A stretch of DNA of 64,000 nt from Selenomonadales bacterium 4137-cl (GCA_032334055.1 JAUOZS010000001.1:3434001-3498000), one strand, 5' to 3'; positions 27,342 to 36,050 are shown, numbered from the stretch's first letter. The notes: generated by a model from the letters alone, not told the origin. Numbers and translations: made by a program.

Positions 27342-27360
27342 ATTTCACCATTCCTTTATC

Positions 27361-27618
27361 TTAATATGACATTTCCCACGGCCACGGACCCTCGATCCAG
27401 TTCCACTCCTTGCGGCCGTGGAAACCGTGCGCCAGCAGTGACCCGAACTCTTCCTCGTATTCGCTCATCAGCTTGTTCAGCATTTCGACCGCGCAGTTGT
27501 AGTCGTTCAGCGCGTCCTGGTCACACGGATGGGTGTCGAGATACAGGTGTAATTCAATAGCCACGAACTGCATCTCCTGTATCTTCTTGAAAAGCATCAT
27601 CTGCTGTTGGCAATCCAT
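27361..27618 (-). CDS. cotJB: Spore coat protein CotJB
   Basis: 85 residues from the ATG at 27618, 8 nt after AGGAGG (the GTG at 27627 is too close to the site). Segments FVAIELHLYLDTHP and ALNDYNCAVEMLNKL are typical of CotJB. It is needed with CotJA and CotJC for coat assembly in Bacillus. Confidence 0.9.
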   Translation of the reverse strand: MDCQQQMMLFKKIQEMQFVAIELHLYLDTHPCDQDALNDYNCAVEMLNKLMSEYEEEFGSLLAHGFHGRKEWNWIEGPWPWEMSY

Positions 27619-27634
27619 ACATTGCACCTCCTAA

Positions 27635-27895
27635 TCACTTCGGGACAGGGTACGCGCCCCAGAGTTCGGGGAAAAGAGTGCCTTTCATCAAGGCCTCGCA
27701 TGGCGAGAACGCCGCTGTGTAGCATTGCCAGGGGATATACGCGTGAGCCAACATCCCGGGCGGGATGGGATACTCGTCTCCCGTGGCTTCGGTCACTTCC
27801 ATGGCCATGCACCCGTCGTTCATCATCATTCCCTTCGCCGGCGGGCACCCCATCATCGCTTCCTCGTACCATTTGGGTCTGGTCTGTTTATCCAA
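27635..27895 (-). CDS. cotJA: Spore coat associated protein CotJA
   Basis: 86 residues from a TTG preceded by AAGGAGGGAGATTCGT. The C-terminal half, LAHAYIPWQCYTAAFSPCEALMKGTLFPELWG, is the CotJA domain (shown here in two parts: LAHAYIPWQCY and ALMKGTLFPELWG). The N-terminal 45 residues are Met-rich (MMGCPPAKGMMMNDGCMAM) and look lineage-specific. First gene of cotJABC. Confidence 0.88.
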   Translation of the reverse strand: MDKQTRPKWYEEAMMGCPPAKGMMMNDGCMAMEVTEATGDEYPIPPGMLAHAYIPWQCYTAAFSPCEALMKGTLFPELWGAYPVPK

Positions 27896-27928
27896 ACGAA
27901 TCTCCCTCCTTAATCATGGACCTACTAC

Positions 27929-27957
27929 ATTTTATGTGAATCTGACTGGCAACGTCA
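27929..27957 (-). promoter_or_regulatory. Possible sigma-E-type promoter of cotJABC
   Basis: CATAAAAT (27929-27936) resembles the sigma-E -10 CATACANT, with TGACGTT 14 bp upstream as a poor -35. Bacillus cotJ is sigma-E dependent, which is the main reason for the call. Confidence 0.3.
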
Positions 27958-27965
27958 CAAAGGGC

Positions 27966-27993
27966 AAAAAAAAAGCCGACCATCACAGTCAGC
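27966..27993 (-). terminator. Terminator after pspC-like gene
   Basis: 7-bp stem with G-U pairs (27975-27981 with 27987-27993) followed on the minus strand by nine T. Confidence 0.75.
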
Positions 27994-28008
27994 CGGAGGC
28001 GCATTTCG

Positions 28009-28284
28009 TCACAGCGGCATCAGCAAAAACGCCAGCAGATACAGGGCCACGCCAACGCCCCGGTATAGGCAGGCCAGCACCCAGCCCAGGCGGATAAAAG
28101 TCGTATCAAACCCCGTATACTTGCCCAGGCCCGCGCATACCCCGAAAACCATGCCATTGTCGGGATCAAGAACAAGGTGCCTCCCGCCGGGAAAATAAGC
28201 GACCGGCCCCGTCCCGTCGTGCAGAAAACTCCAGATAACAGCGCCGCTCAACATATAGGCGCCCAGGCGGATAAGCCACAACAT
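28009..28284 (-). CDS. PspC-domain small membrane protein
   Basis: 91 residues. A PspC domain fills the C-terminal half (GVCAGLGKYTGFDTTFIRLGWVLACLY, followed by a hydrophobic YLLAFLLMPL). An extra N-terminal hydrophobic segment (LWLIRLGAYMLSGAVIW) gives about two or three membrane helices. PspC proteins sense envelope stress in enterobacteria; in spore-formers small stand-alone versions have no settled role. It is a single gene between cotJABC and the ftsW-like gene. Confidence 0.8.
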   Translation of the reverse strand: MLWLIRLGAYMLSGAVIWSFLHDGTGPVAYFPGGRHLVLDPDNGMVFGVCAGLGKYTGFDTTFIRLGWVLACLYRGVGVALYLLAFLLMPL

Positions 28285-28344
28285 AAAAAGCCCCCTCGCA
28301 GTAGCATTATGCCACCATGGCGAGAGGGCTAAACATTTCCGTTC

Positions 28345-29520
28345 TTATTTCCTGCCCAGCCGGCGGTTGACCAGTTTCAGGCGGACGCTCTCCTTCTCCG
28401 GTCCGGTTTCGTCCGGCGGAGCGCCCTTTCCTCCCAGGCGGCCGACGCTTATCAGCAGGCCGGTCGCCAGCAGATTGACCACCAGAGAAGTGCCGCCGAA
28501 ACTGATAAAAGGCAGCGGAATCCCCGTCACCGGCAGCAGGCCGGATACCATCGCGATATTGCCCGCCGCCTGGCCGACGATGAGGAAGGTCGCCCCGGCG
28601 GCCACCATCATCCCGACGCCGTCACGCGCCTGCAGCGTGATCTTGATGCCGTACCAGGCCAGCAGCGCGAACAGGGACAGCACCAGGAAAGCGCCGGCAA
28701 AACCCATCTCCTGGCACAACACCGCGAACGCGAAGTCGGTGTGGGCCTCGGGAAGATAATAAAACTTGCTTGCCCCCATCCCCAGGCCGGTGCCGAAAAG
28801 GCCGCCCGACCCGATCGCCATTAGCGCCTGGACCGTCTGATAACCGCTCGTCTGTTCGTAAGACCAGGGATCGAGCCAGGCCAGGATGCGCTCGGCCCGG
28901 TACGCGGCCGCGTAAACAAGATACACCGTCCCCATCGCGCCGCAGAACAAGAGGCCATACACCTGCCGTTTCGGTATACCGCTTGGCAGATAAAGAATCA
29001 GGCACAGGCCGACAATGACCACCGCCGTCCCCATATCCGGCTGCCGGAGAACAAGAAACCCCATCACTCCGGCGACGATTACCGGCCAGGAAAAAATCGT
29101 CACGGGGCGGCCTTTCTCAAGGCGCGGTCCTAAATAGGCGGCCGCCATCAGCAGCGCGGTCAGCTTGGCGAATTCCGACGGCTGAAACTTAATCCCCAGC
29201 TTCAGCCACCGCCGCGCGCCGTTGGCATCGATCCCGGCGAAATGCACCGCCACAAGCAGCGCCAGCATAACCAGCACGATCAGCGGCAAATACTTTATCA
29301 GCCGGCGGTAATCGATGCTGGCGGCGACGGCCAGGCCGACCATTCCGACCGCAAAGGCGACAAGATGCCTCTTCAGAAAAAACAAACTGTCGTTCAAGAG
29401 CTGCCCGGCCAGAACGAAGCTGGCGCTGAACACGTTGATCGCGCCGATGGCGAACAGTATCAGCACAATATATAAAACCGCTTCGCCGGGGCTGGCCCAC
29501 GGAACAGGCACCCTGCGCAC
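28345..29520 (-). CDS. FtsW/RodA/SpoVE family peptidoglycan polymerase
   Basis: 391 residues from a GTG at 29520 preceded by AAGGAGGATGCGGT. About ten membrane helices. SEDS signatures include GANGARRWLKLGIKFQPSEFAKL (in parts: GARRWLKLG, FQPSEFAKL), LRQPDMGTA and the C-terminal TGIPLPFISFGGTSL. SEDS proteins polymerise lipid II together with a class B penicillin-binding protein. It lies outside a division cluster and beside spore genes, so SpoVE (spore cortex) or FtsW are both possible. The 125-residue in-frame extension upstream has no homology and crosses the promoter. Confidence 0.9.
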   Translation of the reverse strand: MRRVPVPWASPGEAVLYIVLILFAIGAINVFSASFVLAGQLLNDSLFFLKRHLVAFAVGMVGLAVAASIDYRRLIKYLPLIVLVMLALLVAVHFAGIDANGARRWLKLGIKFQPSEFAKLTALLMAAAYLGPRLEKGRPVTIFSWPVIVAGVMGFLVLRQPDMGTAVVIVGLCLILYLPSGIPKRQVYGLLFCGAMGTVYLVYAAAYRAERILAWLDPWSYEQTSGYQTVQALMAIGSGGLFGTGLGMGASKFYYLPEAHTDFAFAVLCQEMGFAGAFLVLSLFALLAWYGIKITLQARDGVGMMVAAGATFLIVGQAAGNIAMVSGLLPVTGIPLPFISFGGTSLVVNLLATGLLISVGRLGGKGAPPDETGPEKESVRLKLVNRRLGRK

Positions 29521-29560
29521 ACCGCATCCTCCTTCCGTGCCGGGAAAACATCCCGTCCCC

Positions 29561-29589
29561 ATTATACCAGAAACAGCCGACCCGCCCAA
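29561..29589 (-). promoter_or_regulatory. Sigma-A promoter of the ftsW-like gene
   Basis: TTGGGC (29584-29589), 17-bp spacer ending in TGG, TATAAT (29561-29566) on the minus strand: an extended -10 promoter 41 bp before the GTG start. Confidence 0.75.
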
Positions 29590-29647
29590 TATCGCTTTTG
29601 CCCTGGCCAGAATAATATATACTACCGATTTCCGGAGGTGATACATA

Positions 29648-30601
29648 ATGCCTACCTCAGCCGTCACCCCTTTCACCCTCCTCCTCCTCGACGCCGCCGG
29701 CCATTCCCTCCTCCTCGCCGACGGCCCCAGCGGCGAAGTTCTCGCCGAATTCCCCCTGCCGCGGGGATACGCTGCCATCGACCTGCTGCCCGGCCCCGGC
29801 CGGAACCATGCCTTCGTCACCCTGGCCGGCCACAATGGAACCGGCGCACTCTGCAAAATCGATCTCACGGCAAGAGCGGCCGACCATTCCGCCATGCCTT
29901 TTCCCCTGCCGCATCCCGTCCAATTTTCCCTGGCCGGCGACGGACTTGTCGCCTACCTGGCGGACCCGGCCGGCATCCCGCACGCCCTCGACCTCGCCAC
30001 CGCGGCCTGCTCTACCTGGGAAAAACCGCCGGACGCTTCCGCCTGCGCCGGCCTCGCCGTAGCCGGAAACGAAATACACGGCGTATGGGAAGCCGACGGC
30101 GGCGGACTGGCTGCCGTCTACAGCCCAGACGGCACCCTTCTACGCACCTGTCGCCTCGGCGTCGTCCCCACCAGCCTCTCCGTCGTTCCCGGCCTGCTGC
30201 TAGCCACCTATACCGCCAGCCCAGTAAGCGGCGAAGGTCTCATCCTCTTTCCTCCCGACGGAGCCTCCCCCGTCGTCGTCACCATCCAGTGCTCCCGCTG
30301 CGCCGCCTCCCACCCCGTTTACCCGGCCCACGCCGCCTCAGCCGACGGCCTGACAGCCTACATCGCCTGCGAAGACAGCGCCTCCGTAGCCGTCGTCGAC
30401 CTTGCCGCCGCCACGGTAACCGGCACCATCCACCTCGGGCGCTCGGCATCGCGGCTGTCCCTCACCGCCGACGGCCGGTTCGCCATTGCCACCAGCAACG
30501 CCAACGCCGATCTCTGCCTCATCGACCTCGTCAACCGCCGGCCGCTCGCCTTTACCGCCTGCAGGCGCGAACTCCTCCGGCCATTGGCGATAATCGACTG
30601 A
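29648..30601 (+). CDS. Beta-propeller (YncE-like) protein
   Basis: 317 residues, no signal peptide. Repeated blades of about 40 residues with motifs such as SAGDGLVAYLADPAG-like, ADGLTAYIACEDSASVAVVDL and ADGRFAIATSNANADLCLIDL, the YncE/SMP-30-type pattern. CCGGAGGTGATACATA precedes the ATG. It is alone on the plus strand, divergent from the ftsW-like gene. It has a CSRC motif (IQCSRCAASHP) of unknown meaning. I cannot assign a ligand or reaction. Confidence 0.75.
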   Translation: MPTSAVTPFTLLLLDAAGHSLLLADGPSGEVLAEFPLPRGYAAIDLLPGPGRNHAFVTLAGHNGTGALCKIDLTARAADHSAMPFPLPHPVQFSLAGDGLVAYLADPAGIPHALDLATAACSTWEKPPDASACAGLAVAGNEIHGVWEADGGGLAAVYSPDGTLLRTCRLGVVPTSLSVVPGLLLATYTASPVSGEGLILFPPDGASPVVVTIQCSRCAASHPVYPAHAASADGLTAYIACEDSASVAVVDLAAATVTGTIHLGRSASRLSLTADGRFAIATSNANADLCLIDLVNRRPLAFTACRRELLRPLAIID

Positions 30602-30647
30602 ACACATACAGAAACAGTGCGGACAAAATTAACCCCGCCAGTAAAAA

Positions 30648-30672
30648 GAACCCCTTTCCAGGGGTTCTCGTT
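30648..30672. terminator. Bidirectional terminator
   Basis: 7-bp stem GAACCCC/GGGGTTC (30648-30654 with 30661-30667) with T-rich flanks on both strands. It serves the converging propeller and DUF2935 genes. Confidence 0.75.
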
Positions 30673-31791
30673 TTACTTCTGCGCCCCTAGCGGTCGGGGC
30701 CACTTACCGCTCCACTTGACCTTGGCCGGCTTAGCCGGCGGCTCCGGCGGCGGGGGCGTAGTCGGCAGCGGCGCGTCTTCACGCTCACCGTCCTCCTCAT
30801 CCTCCCCGTCATTATCCTCGTCATCGCGTCCGCCGTACTCCTCGTCATCATCCTCGTCTTCATCGTCGTAATAAACAACCGCCGGATTCTGGGCAAGCTC
30901 CGCGGCGGCCACCGCGACCGCACCGCCGGCGGCCATAACCGCGGTTTCCTCCAGAGCCGCGAACTCAAGCTCGCCGTCCTCGTCATAGGGGACGAAAGTC
31001 CCCTTCTCCAAAATAGCCAGCACCAGCAGGAAGTGGTCCGCCTCCCGCCGCACATGGTCGGCCAAAAGCGCAGGAATCAGACCCACAAGCCGGCACTCTG
31101 CGATCAGCGACTCGACCGCCCGCTTAAAATCCCTCAATTTGAGCGTCGACACCCGAACATCCTGCAAAAAACGCCGGAATGCCGGCACCTCATTTGTCGA
31201 CCCCCTCAACATGCTCACGAAATCGCGGCCCTGCAGATAAAGAGCGTCGAATTCGCACGCGAACCCTTCCGCCGTCTCCACCATCGCCCGTTCCGAAGGG
31301 TCAAGGCGGTGGACGATAAACCGGCTATGATCTGCCATCAGCCGCAGCCAGAAAGTCACCTCCCGCGCGCCAGCCGACTGATAAAGCAGCCGTCCGCTCC
31401 CCATCGCGGACAACAGCATGAGAAAATATTCGGCCTCCCGCGACACATGGTCGAGAAATAGGGCGAAATTACACCCCAAAAGCTGGCACGTCAGTTCCAT
31501 CTGCAGCAGACGGCGCTTATAACGGTAAAATTCGCCTACGACCGTCTGCGTAGCGTCGACAAGCTCGGTGAACTGCCGCTGGTTCTGTACCTGCTCAGCG
31601 CGGACCCGCAGCGCGGCAAACTCCTGCTGGAAATTATCGGCCTCCCCGATGAGGACGATGCTATCGCAAGGCAGGCCCGCCTTAATGAACTGAGCATGCT
31701 CTTCCATTATCCGCAGCCAAAACTTCAGTTCCTCAAGATTAAGCGGCGGTACCGGCTGACGTTTATCATTCACAACCTTCGGCCGTGGCAT
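30673..31791 (-). CDS. DUF2935 protein with acidic C-terminal tail
   Basis: 372 residues. Two similar helical domains (about 15-135 and 145-270) each carry paired metal-type motifs: HAQFIK and HVSREAEYF, then HSRFIV and HVRREADHF, suggesting a ferritin-like bundle. The last 70 residues are a low-complexity tail rich in Asp/Glu (DDEDEDDDEEYGG and following) then Pro (PTTPPPPEPPAKP). DUF2935 is common in spore-formers, with no proven function. GGGGAGGATTACT precedes the ATG. Confidence 0.82.
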   Translation of the reverse strand: MPRPKVVNDKRQPVPPLNLEELKFWLRIMEEHAQFIKAGLPCDSIVLIGEADNFQQEFAALRVRAEQVQNQRQFTELVDATQTVVGEFYRYKRRLLQMELTCQLLGCNFALFLDHVSREAEYFLMLLSAMGSGRLLYQSAGAREVTFWLRLMADHSRFIVHRLDPSERAMVETAEGFACEFDALYLQGRDFVSMLRGSTNEVPAFRRFLQDVRVSTLKLRDFKRAVESLIAECRLVGLIPALLADHVRREADHFLLVLAILEKGTFVPYDEDGELEFAALEETAVMAAGGAVAVAAAELAQNPAVVYYDDEDEDDDEEYGGRDDEDNDGEDEEDGEREDAPLPTTPPPPEPPAKPAKVKWSGKWPRPLGAQK

Positions 31792-31828
31792 AGTAATCCT
31801 CCCCGTTTGCCAGATTTTTCGCTACTAC

Positions 31829-31858
31829 ATTGTATGCCACGACCCGAGCATTTGTTAA
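31829..31858 (-). promoter_or_regulatory. Sigma-A promoter of DUF2935 gene
   Basis: TTAACA (31853-31858), 18-bp spacer, TACAAT (31829-31834) on the minus strand, about 38 bp before the start codon. Confidence 0.6.
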
Positions 31859-31869
31859 GTTTTACATAA

Positions 31870-32499
31870 CTACGGAAAAACCACCTCGCAGCGGTTTATC
31901 TTCACCCCCAGCGATCTGAACCGCGTCTCGTACTCAGTCATGATATTCCCGGCCGCGTCGGCAGGCAAGTCGAAAGACACGTTCCGCACCTCCAGGCCAG
32001 CCTTCGCAAACTCCTCCAACGAAAAAGCGAACAACTCGGCGTTGTCGGTCTTAAAAAACAACTCGCCCCCCGGCGCCATCACGCCCCGATACCTCGTCAG
32101 AAAAAGCCCGCTGGTCAGGCGGCGCTTGGCATGGCGCTTTTTCGGCCACGGATCGCAAAAATTGATATACAGCCGCCCCACCTCGCCGGACGAAAAAATT
32201 TCCGTAATCCCGTTAGCGTCGAAATGCAGCAGGCGAACGTTCGGCACCCCGCGCGCGATGACCCTCTTCGCCGCCTGAAAAATCACCTCTGGCTGGGCCT
32301 CGATGCCGACGAAATTTATCCCCGGCTCCCTCGCCGCCAGCTCGCTGATAAAGGTACCCTTGCCGACCCCAAGCTCAACATGCAGCGGGGCCGTCCGCCC
32401 GAACTCCCTCTGCCATCCGCCTCCGGTACAAGCCGCTACCACGAGCCCCTCGTATTGCTTCAGAGCCTCGGCGACCCCCGGTTTTCTCCGTAAACGCAC
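31870..32499 (-). CDS. trmB: tRNA (guanine-N7-)-methyltransferase
   Basis: 209 residues from a GTG at 32499 (VRLRRKPGVAEALKQY) with GGAGG seven bases upstream; this matches the Bacillus TrmB N terminus, so the TTG at 32556 is rejected. SAM-binding motif VELGVGKGTFISELA, FCDPWPKKRHAKRRL and NIMTEYETRF are diagnostic. It makes m7G46 in tRNA. Confidence 0.95.
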   Translation of the reverse strand: MRLRRKPGVAEALKQYEGLVVAACTGGGWQREFGRTAPLHVELGVGKGTFISELAAREPGINFVGIEAQPEVIFQAAKRVIARGVPNVRLLHFDANGITEIFSSGEVGRLYINFCDPWPKKRHAKRRLTSGLFLTRYRGVMAPGGELFFKTDNAELFAFSLEEFAKAGLEVRNVSFDLPADAAGNIMTEYETRFRSLGVKINRCEVVFP

Positions 32500-32669
32500 G
32501 ACCAATCCTCCGTCCTCTTCGCAGTTCAAGGCAAAGCCGTCCACCCGCAGGCGCAATACCGCTTCGCGAAAAAATAGTAAAAATTTCCCTTATTTGTCAT
32601 TTATTTTACAGGAAATGGAAAACAAATGGAGAATATCTAATACCATAAACGTTGAAAGGAGAGATCCCT

Positions 32670-33719
32670 GTGCCCCTTCCGGCCTTGCTCCAGGTTGTCC
32701 TCGACGCCATCCCGGGCGCTGCGCTAATCGCCGACGTCGGCCACCGCGTCGTCTACCTCAATAAATGCGCCGAAGCCCTGCTCGCCCTGCCCCGGACAGC
32801 AGGCACCGGCCGGCGGCTGCCCAACACCCCGGGCCTGGCCTGGCTGGGTCCGCTCCTTCAGAACCAAACCGCCTTCAAAGGCGAACAAGCCTCTATCCCC
32901 GGGCGACCGGCCACCGTCCTCGTCGACGCCACCCCGCTGCCCCCAGGTGGCGGCCCCGGCAAAACCCTCGTCATAATTCGTGAAACCCCGGGCACATGCG
33001 AAACCGCCCTCCGCACCGAACAGCTCGAAAGCCTCGCCGGCATCGGCGAAATCGCCGCCGGCGCCATCCACGAAATACGCAATCCGCTGACGTCGGTCAG
33101 CGGCTTCATCCAGCTCATGCGGGCCCGCGCCATCCGTCAGGCCGACCAGACCACGACAGACTACTGCACACTGATCGCCGAGGAAATCGGCCATATCAAC
33201 AGCATCCTGTCAGACTTCCTCTCCCTCGCCAGATCGCGAAAAACCGAATTTACCGCCGTCGACATCGTCCAGCTCGTCCGCGACGTGCAAAACCTGATTT
33301 ACGGCGAAGCCATTCTCTCCGGAGTAACCGTCGCGGTCCGCCTGCCCGGCGAACCGCTCCTCATCCGCGGCAACGGCGACAAAATCAAGGAAGTGCTGAT
33401 AAACCTCGCCCGCAACGCCTTTCAAGCCATGCCGGAGGGCGGCGTCCTCACCATCAGCGCCCTCGCCGTCGGCCCCGCCGTGCGCGTCGACGTCGCCGAC
33501 ACCGGCCAGGGCATCGCCGGCCACGCCATGGCGGACATCTTCAAACCCTTCTACACCACCAAAGAAAGCGGCACCGGGCTCGGTCTGGCCATCTCGCGGC
33601 GCATCGTCGAGGACCACCGCGGAGAAATAACCGTCAGCAGCGAAGTGGGGAAAGGCACGGTCTTTGCCCTTACCTTCCCCCGCCTTCCCAGCGACGATAC
33701 CTTCGCCGGCATGCAATAA
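32670..33719 (+). CDS. PAS-domain sensor histidine kinase, soluble
   Basis: 349 residues from the GTG at 32670 after AAAGGAGAGATCCCT. N-terminal PAS-like domain (about 5-100), HisKA with phospho-acceptor His in AGAIHEIRNPLTSVSGF, and HATPase_c with NLARNAFQAMPEGG, DTGQGI and TGLGLAISRRIVEDH. No membrane helix, so it senses a cytoplasmic signal. It resembles Spo0A-pathway kinases (KinE/KinA type) and NtrB/AtoS. No response regulator is adjacent, which fits an orphan kinase feeding a phosphorelay; this is inference. Confidence 0.9.
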   Translation: MPLPALLQVVLDAIPGAALIADVGHRVVYLNKCAEALLALPRTAGTGRRLPNTPGLAWLGPLLQNQTAFKGEQASIPGRPATVLVDATPLPPGGGPGKTLVIIRETPGTCETALRTEQLESLAGIGEIAAGAIHEIRNPLTSVSGFIQLMRARAIRQADQTTTDYCTLIAEEIGHINSILSDFLSLARSRKTEFTAVDIVQLVRDVQNLIYGEAILSGVTVAVRLPGEPLLIRGNGDKIKEVLINLARNAFQAMPEGGVLTISALAVGPAVRVDVADTGQGIAGHAMADIFKPFYTTKESGTGLGLAISRRIVEDHRGEITVSSEVGKGTVFALTFPRLPSDDTFAGMQ

Positions 33720-33743
33720 AGCTTATCCGCTCCCAGGCAATCT

Positions 33744-35639
33744 TTACTCCTTCTCCAAACCGTACTTCTTGATATACCTGTACAACGTCACCCGGCTCAC
33801 ATCCAACATCCCCGCCAGACGGCTGACATTGCCGCGGGCCGCCTGCCACGCCGCCACAAACGCCTCGCGGTCTTCCTTCCAGGCCTCGCTCCGGCCCGTC
33901 TCCCCCGGCAGATGGATCGCCTGGGCCGTGATCACGCCTCCTTGAGTCCGGAAGAACGCCTGCTCGACGACAGTCTGCAGTTGCTTGATATTGCCAGGCC
34001 ACTCATACGCCTTGAGAACCTCCACCGCCTGCGGCGCCATCTCCTTGGCGTCCATCCCGTGCTGCTCGGCCAGCTCCTGGATGATATGCGCGGCCAGCAG
34101 CGGGACATCGTCGCGCCGGGCTCTGAGCGCCGGCACGCGGATAACCGGCTTCGCCACCGTCTCATACAGGCTGAGCGGAAACCGCCCTTTCTCCGCCGCA
34201 CGCCGAAGATCGCCGTCGCAGGCGGCGATAATCCTTACATCCAGCTGCTGCTCCGGCCGCTCCGGCAACCGCCCGGCCGCGAGTACGGCCGCCAGCCGAT
34301 CCGCCACCGTCGGCGGCATCTTCTCGATCTCGTCAATAAACAGCGTGCCGCCGTGGGCCAGCTCCAGCTTGCCGGGGCTATGTCCCGCCGCGCCGCCTTC
34401 CGCCCCGAAAAGCTCGCCTGCCAGCACCTCGGGGGGGATATCGCCGCACCTTATCGTTATGAGCGGGCCGGCAGCCCGCGAACCAGCCTGGTGGATGCCG
34501 TGGGCCAGGCGCTGCTTGCCCGTCCCCGGCTCGCCCTGCAGCAACAGGTGATTATCGCTGCGGGCCGCCCGCCCGGCCTTCTCGATCATCGTCCGGAACA
34601 CCGACGACTCGCCCGTAAGACTTGCCAGACTGTAGCGGGCCGCGTAACCGACCGCGTGGGCAGCCAGCACCTTCAAATCCTCGATCGACTGCGAGATCGC
34701 CGCGATGCCGCTCACCTCGCCGTCGCGATAAAGCGGCAGCACCGTCGTGATATCCTCATACGTCTTGCCCGGCGTAATCCACACCACTTCCTTGTTATAG
34801 GACGGGATGCCGAGCAGCCCCTTGGCCAGCGGCGTATGCCGGTAATTGAGCACAACCTCCTCCAGAACGGGCAGTCTGTCCGCATCGCCGCCATCAACCG
34901 GGGGTGCGAGCCGGCTTTGGCCCAGCCTGTTGGCATAAGCCACCCGGCCGCCCGGCAGAACATGGTAAACCGCCAGCGGCACCGCGTCAAGGATAGCGTG
35001 CTTGGCCTCCAGGCGGGCCACCATCGCCAGATTGTGCTCCATCGCATACTTCACCGTCAGCAACAGAGACTCCAGCGCCCCCGGCGGCAGATCGGCCTGC
35101 TGGGTTGAAACAAGCGTAAGGATATAATGCAGCTTGCCGTCCAGGAAAACCGGCGCCGACCCCGCGTCCCCCGCCTGACCGTCCTCGATCCACATCTCCG
35201 GGCCGAAAACGAGGAAAGGCGTCCTATGCTCGTAGGCGATCGCGATACTCGACGTACCGATATCCCGCTCGGTCAGCCTCGCCCCCTCCACCTCGCCCGG
35301 CGGCTGCTGAAAAAAAGGCAGCGCATAATTCTTCAGCGCGTAGCATTCGCTGTCAAGCAGCAACAGACTGAGATTATACATATTGAAGTGCCCCCGCACC
35401 TCCTGATACAGGCCTTCCAAAAAAGTCAGCGCGGTGCGGTGCTTCGCCCGGCGCTCCTCAAGCTCCGCCTTCGCCAGCTTCACCGGCGGCCTGAGCGAAT
35501 CGCGCGGAACCCCCCAGGCGCGGCTTCGCTGCCAAGACTCGGCCACCCACGGGTGGACATTGGCGTCAAGCGTCCCGTGCTCAACGAACCGCCGGTAATA
35601 CTGCAACAATTTTTCTTTGCTCCGCCGCTCTCGAATCAT
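33744..35639 (-). CDS. AcoR-like AAA+ transcriptional regulator with degenerate sigma-54 loop
   Basis: 631 residues from the ATG at 35639. N-terminal GAF-like sensor (about 40-220), a PAS-like region (about 210-340), AAA+ domain with Walker A GEPGTGK (369-375) and Walker B GTLFIDE (431-437), and a C-terminal Fis-type helix-turn-helix ending SRVTLYRYIKKYGLEKE. In place of the sigma-54 contact loop GAFTGA it reads GGAAGHS (about 415-421). Known family members lacking that loop do not activate sigma-54 and act with sigma-70 or as repressors. It is convergent with the kinase gene. Confidence 0.88.
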   Translation of the reverse strand: MIRERRSKEKLLQYYRRFVEHGTLDANVHPWVAESWQRSRAWGVPRDSLRPPVKLAKAELEERRAKHRTALTFLEGLYQEVRGHFNMYNLSLLLLDSECYALKNYALPFFQQPPGEVEGARLTERDIGTSSIAIAYEHRTPFLVFGPEMWIEDGQAGDAGSAPVFLDGKLHYILTLVSTQQADLPPGALESLLLTVKYAMEHNLAMVARLEAKHAILDAVPLAVYHVLPGGRVAYANRLGQSRLAPPVDGGDADRLPVLEEVVLNYRHTPLAKGLLGIPSYNKEVVWITPGKTYEDITTVLPLYRDGEVSGIAAISQSIEDLKVLAAHAVGYAARYSLASLTGESSVFRTMIEKAGRAARSDNHLLLQGEPGTGKQRLAHGIHQAGSRAAGPLITIRCGDIPPEVLAGELFGAEGGAAGHSPGKLELAHGGTLFIDEIEKMPPTVADRLAAVLAAGRLPERPEQQLDVRIIAACDGDLRRAAEKGRFPLSLYETVAKPVIRVPALRARRDDVPLLAAHIIQELAEQHGMDAKEMAPQAVEVLKAYEWPGNIKQLQTVVEQAFFRTQGGVITAQAIHLPGETGRSEAWKEDREAFVAAWQAARGNVSRLAGMLDVSRVTLYRYIKKYGLEKE

Positions 35640-35746
35640 AATGTTTTTGCCCTTTCCTTTCGATATATAGTGTAAAGGAATTCGCCCGCAATTATAAGCG
35701 GAAAAATAATATTGGTTATCCACTAGTATTGATTATTATTATTTGC

Positions 35747-35752
35747 TATAAT
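35747..35752 (+). promoter_or_regulatory. Extended -10 of the NrdD-like peptide gene
   Basis: TGC-TATAAT, an extended -10, about 23 bp before the start. It is centred in the inverted repeat TTTGCTATAATAAGCAAA, which could be an operator. The -35 is weak. Confidence 0.55.
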
Positions 35753-35774
35753 AAGCAAAAAAGGAGGGCTTTTC

Positions 35775-36050
35775 ATGTTGGTAAACGGAGTAAGAGTAAG
35801 CGCCGACCCAGCCTTGAACAACGAGGAGATCGTCACCCTCGTCCATGACGAAATCAGGCTGTGGCATCAGCGCAACAAAACCCTTGGCGCGATCGAGCTG
35901 ACCCTCGACGGCGAAAGCATCATCATCCGCGGCCACGAAAAATCGCCCATCCGCCGCGTCCGCCGCATCACCGGCTACCTCAGCACCGTCGACCAATTCA
36001 ACGACGCCAAACGCGCCGAATGCCAAGACCGCGAGGTACACGCCGGCTGA
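35775..36050 (+). CDS. Stand-alone NrdD C-terminal (glycyl-radical-like) peptide
   Basis: 91 residues after AAGGAGGG. The last 35 residues (RRVRRITGYLSTVDQFNDAKRAE, given here as RRVRRITGYLS and FNDAKRAECQDREVH) match the C terminus of anaerobic ribonucleotide reductase NrdD, where RRVCGYL contains the glycyl radical; the candidate glycine is Gly67. The four-cysteine zinc site that precedes it in NrdD is absent. The first 55 residues have no motif I recognise. No nrdG or nrdD is nearby. By analogy with YfiD/GrcA, it may be a spare part for damaged NrdD; that is a hypothesis. Confidence 0.65.
   Translation: MLVNGVRVSADPALNNEEIVTLVHDEIRLWHQRNKTLGAIELTLDGESIIIRGHEKSPIRRVRRITGYLSTVDQFNDAKRAECQDREVHAG

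Noticed and set aside
29521..29895. 125-residue N-terminal extension of the FtsW-like protein
   Set aside because: It crosses the TTGGGC/TATAAT promoter and overlaps the divergent gene; the GTG at 29520 has a good ribosome site.
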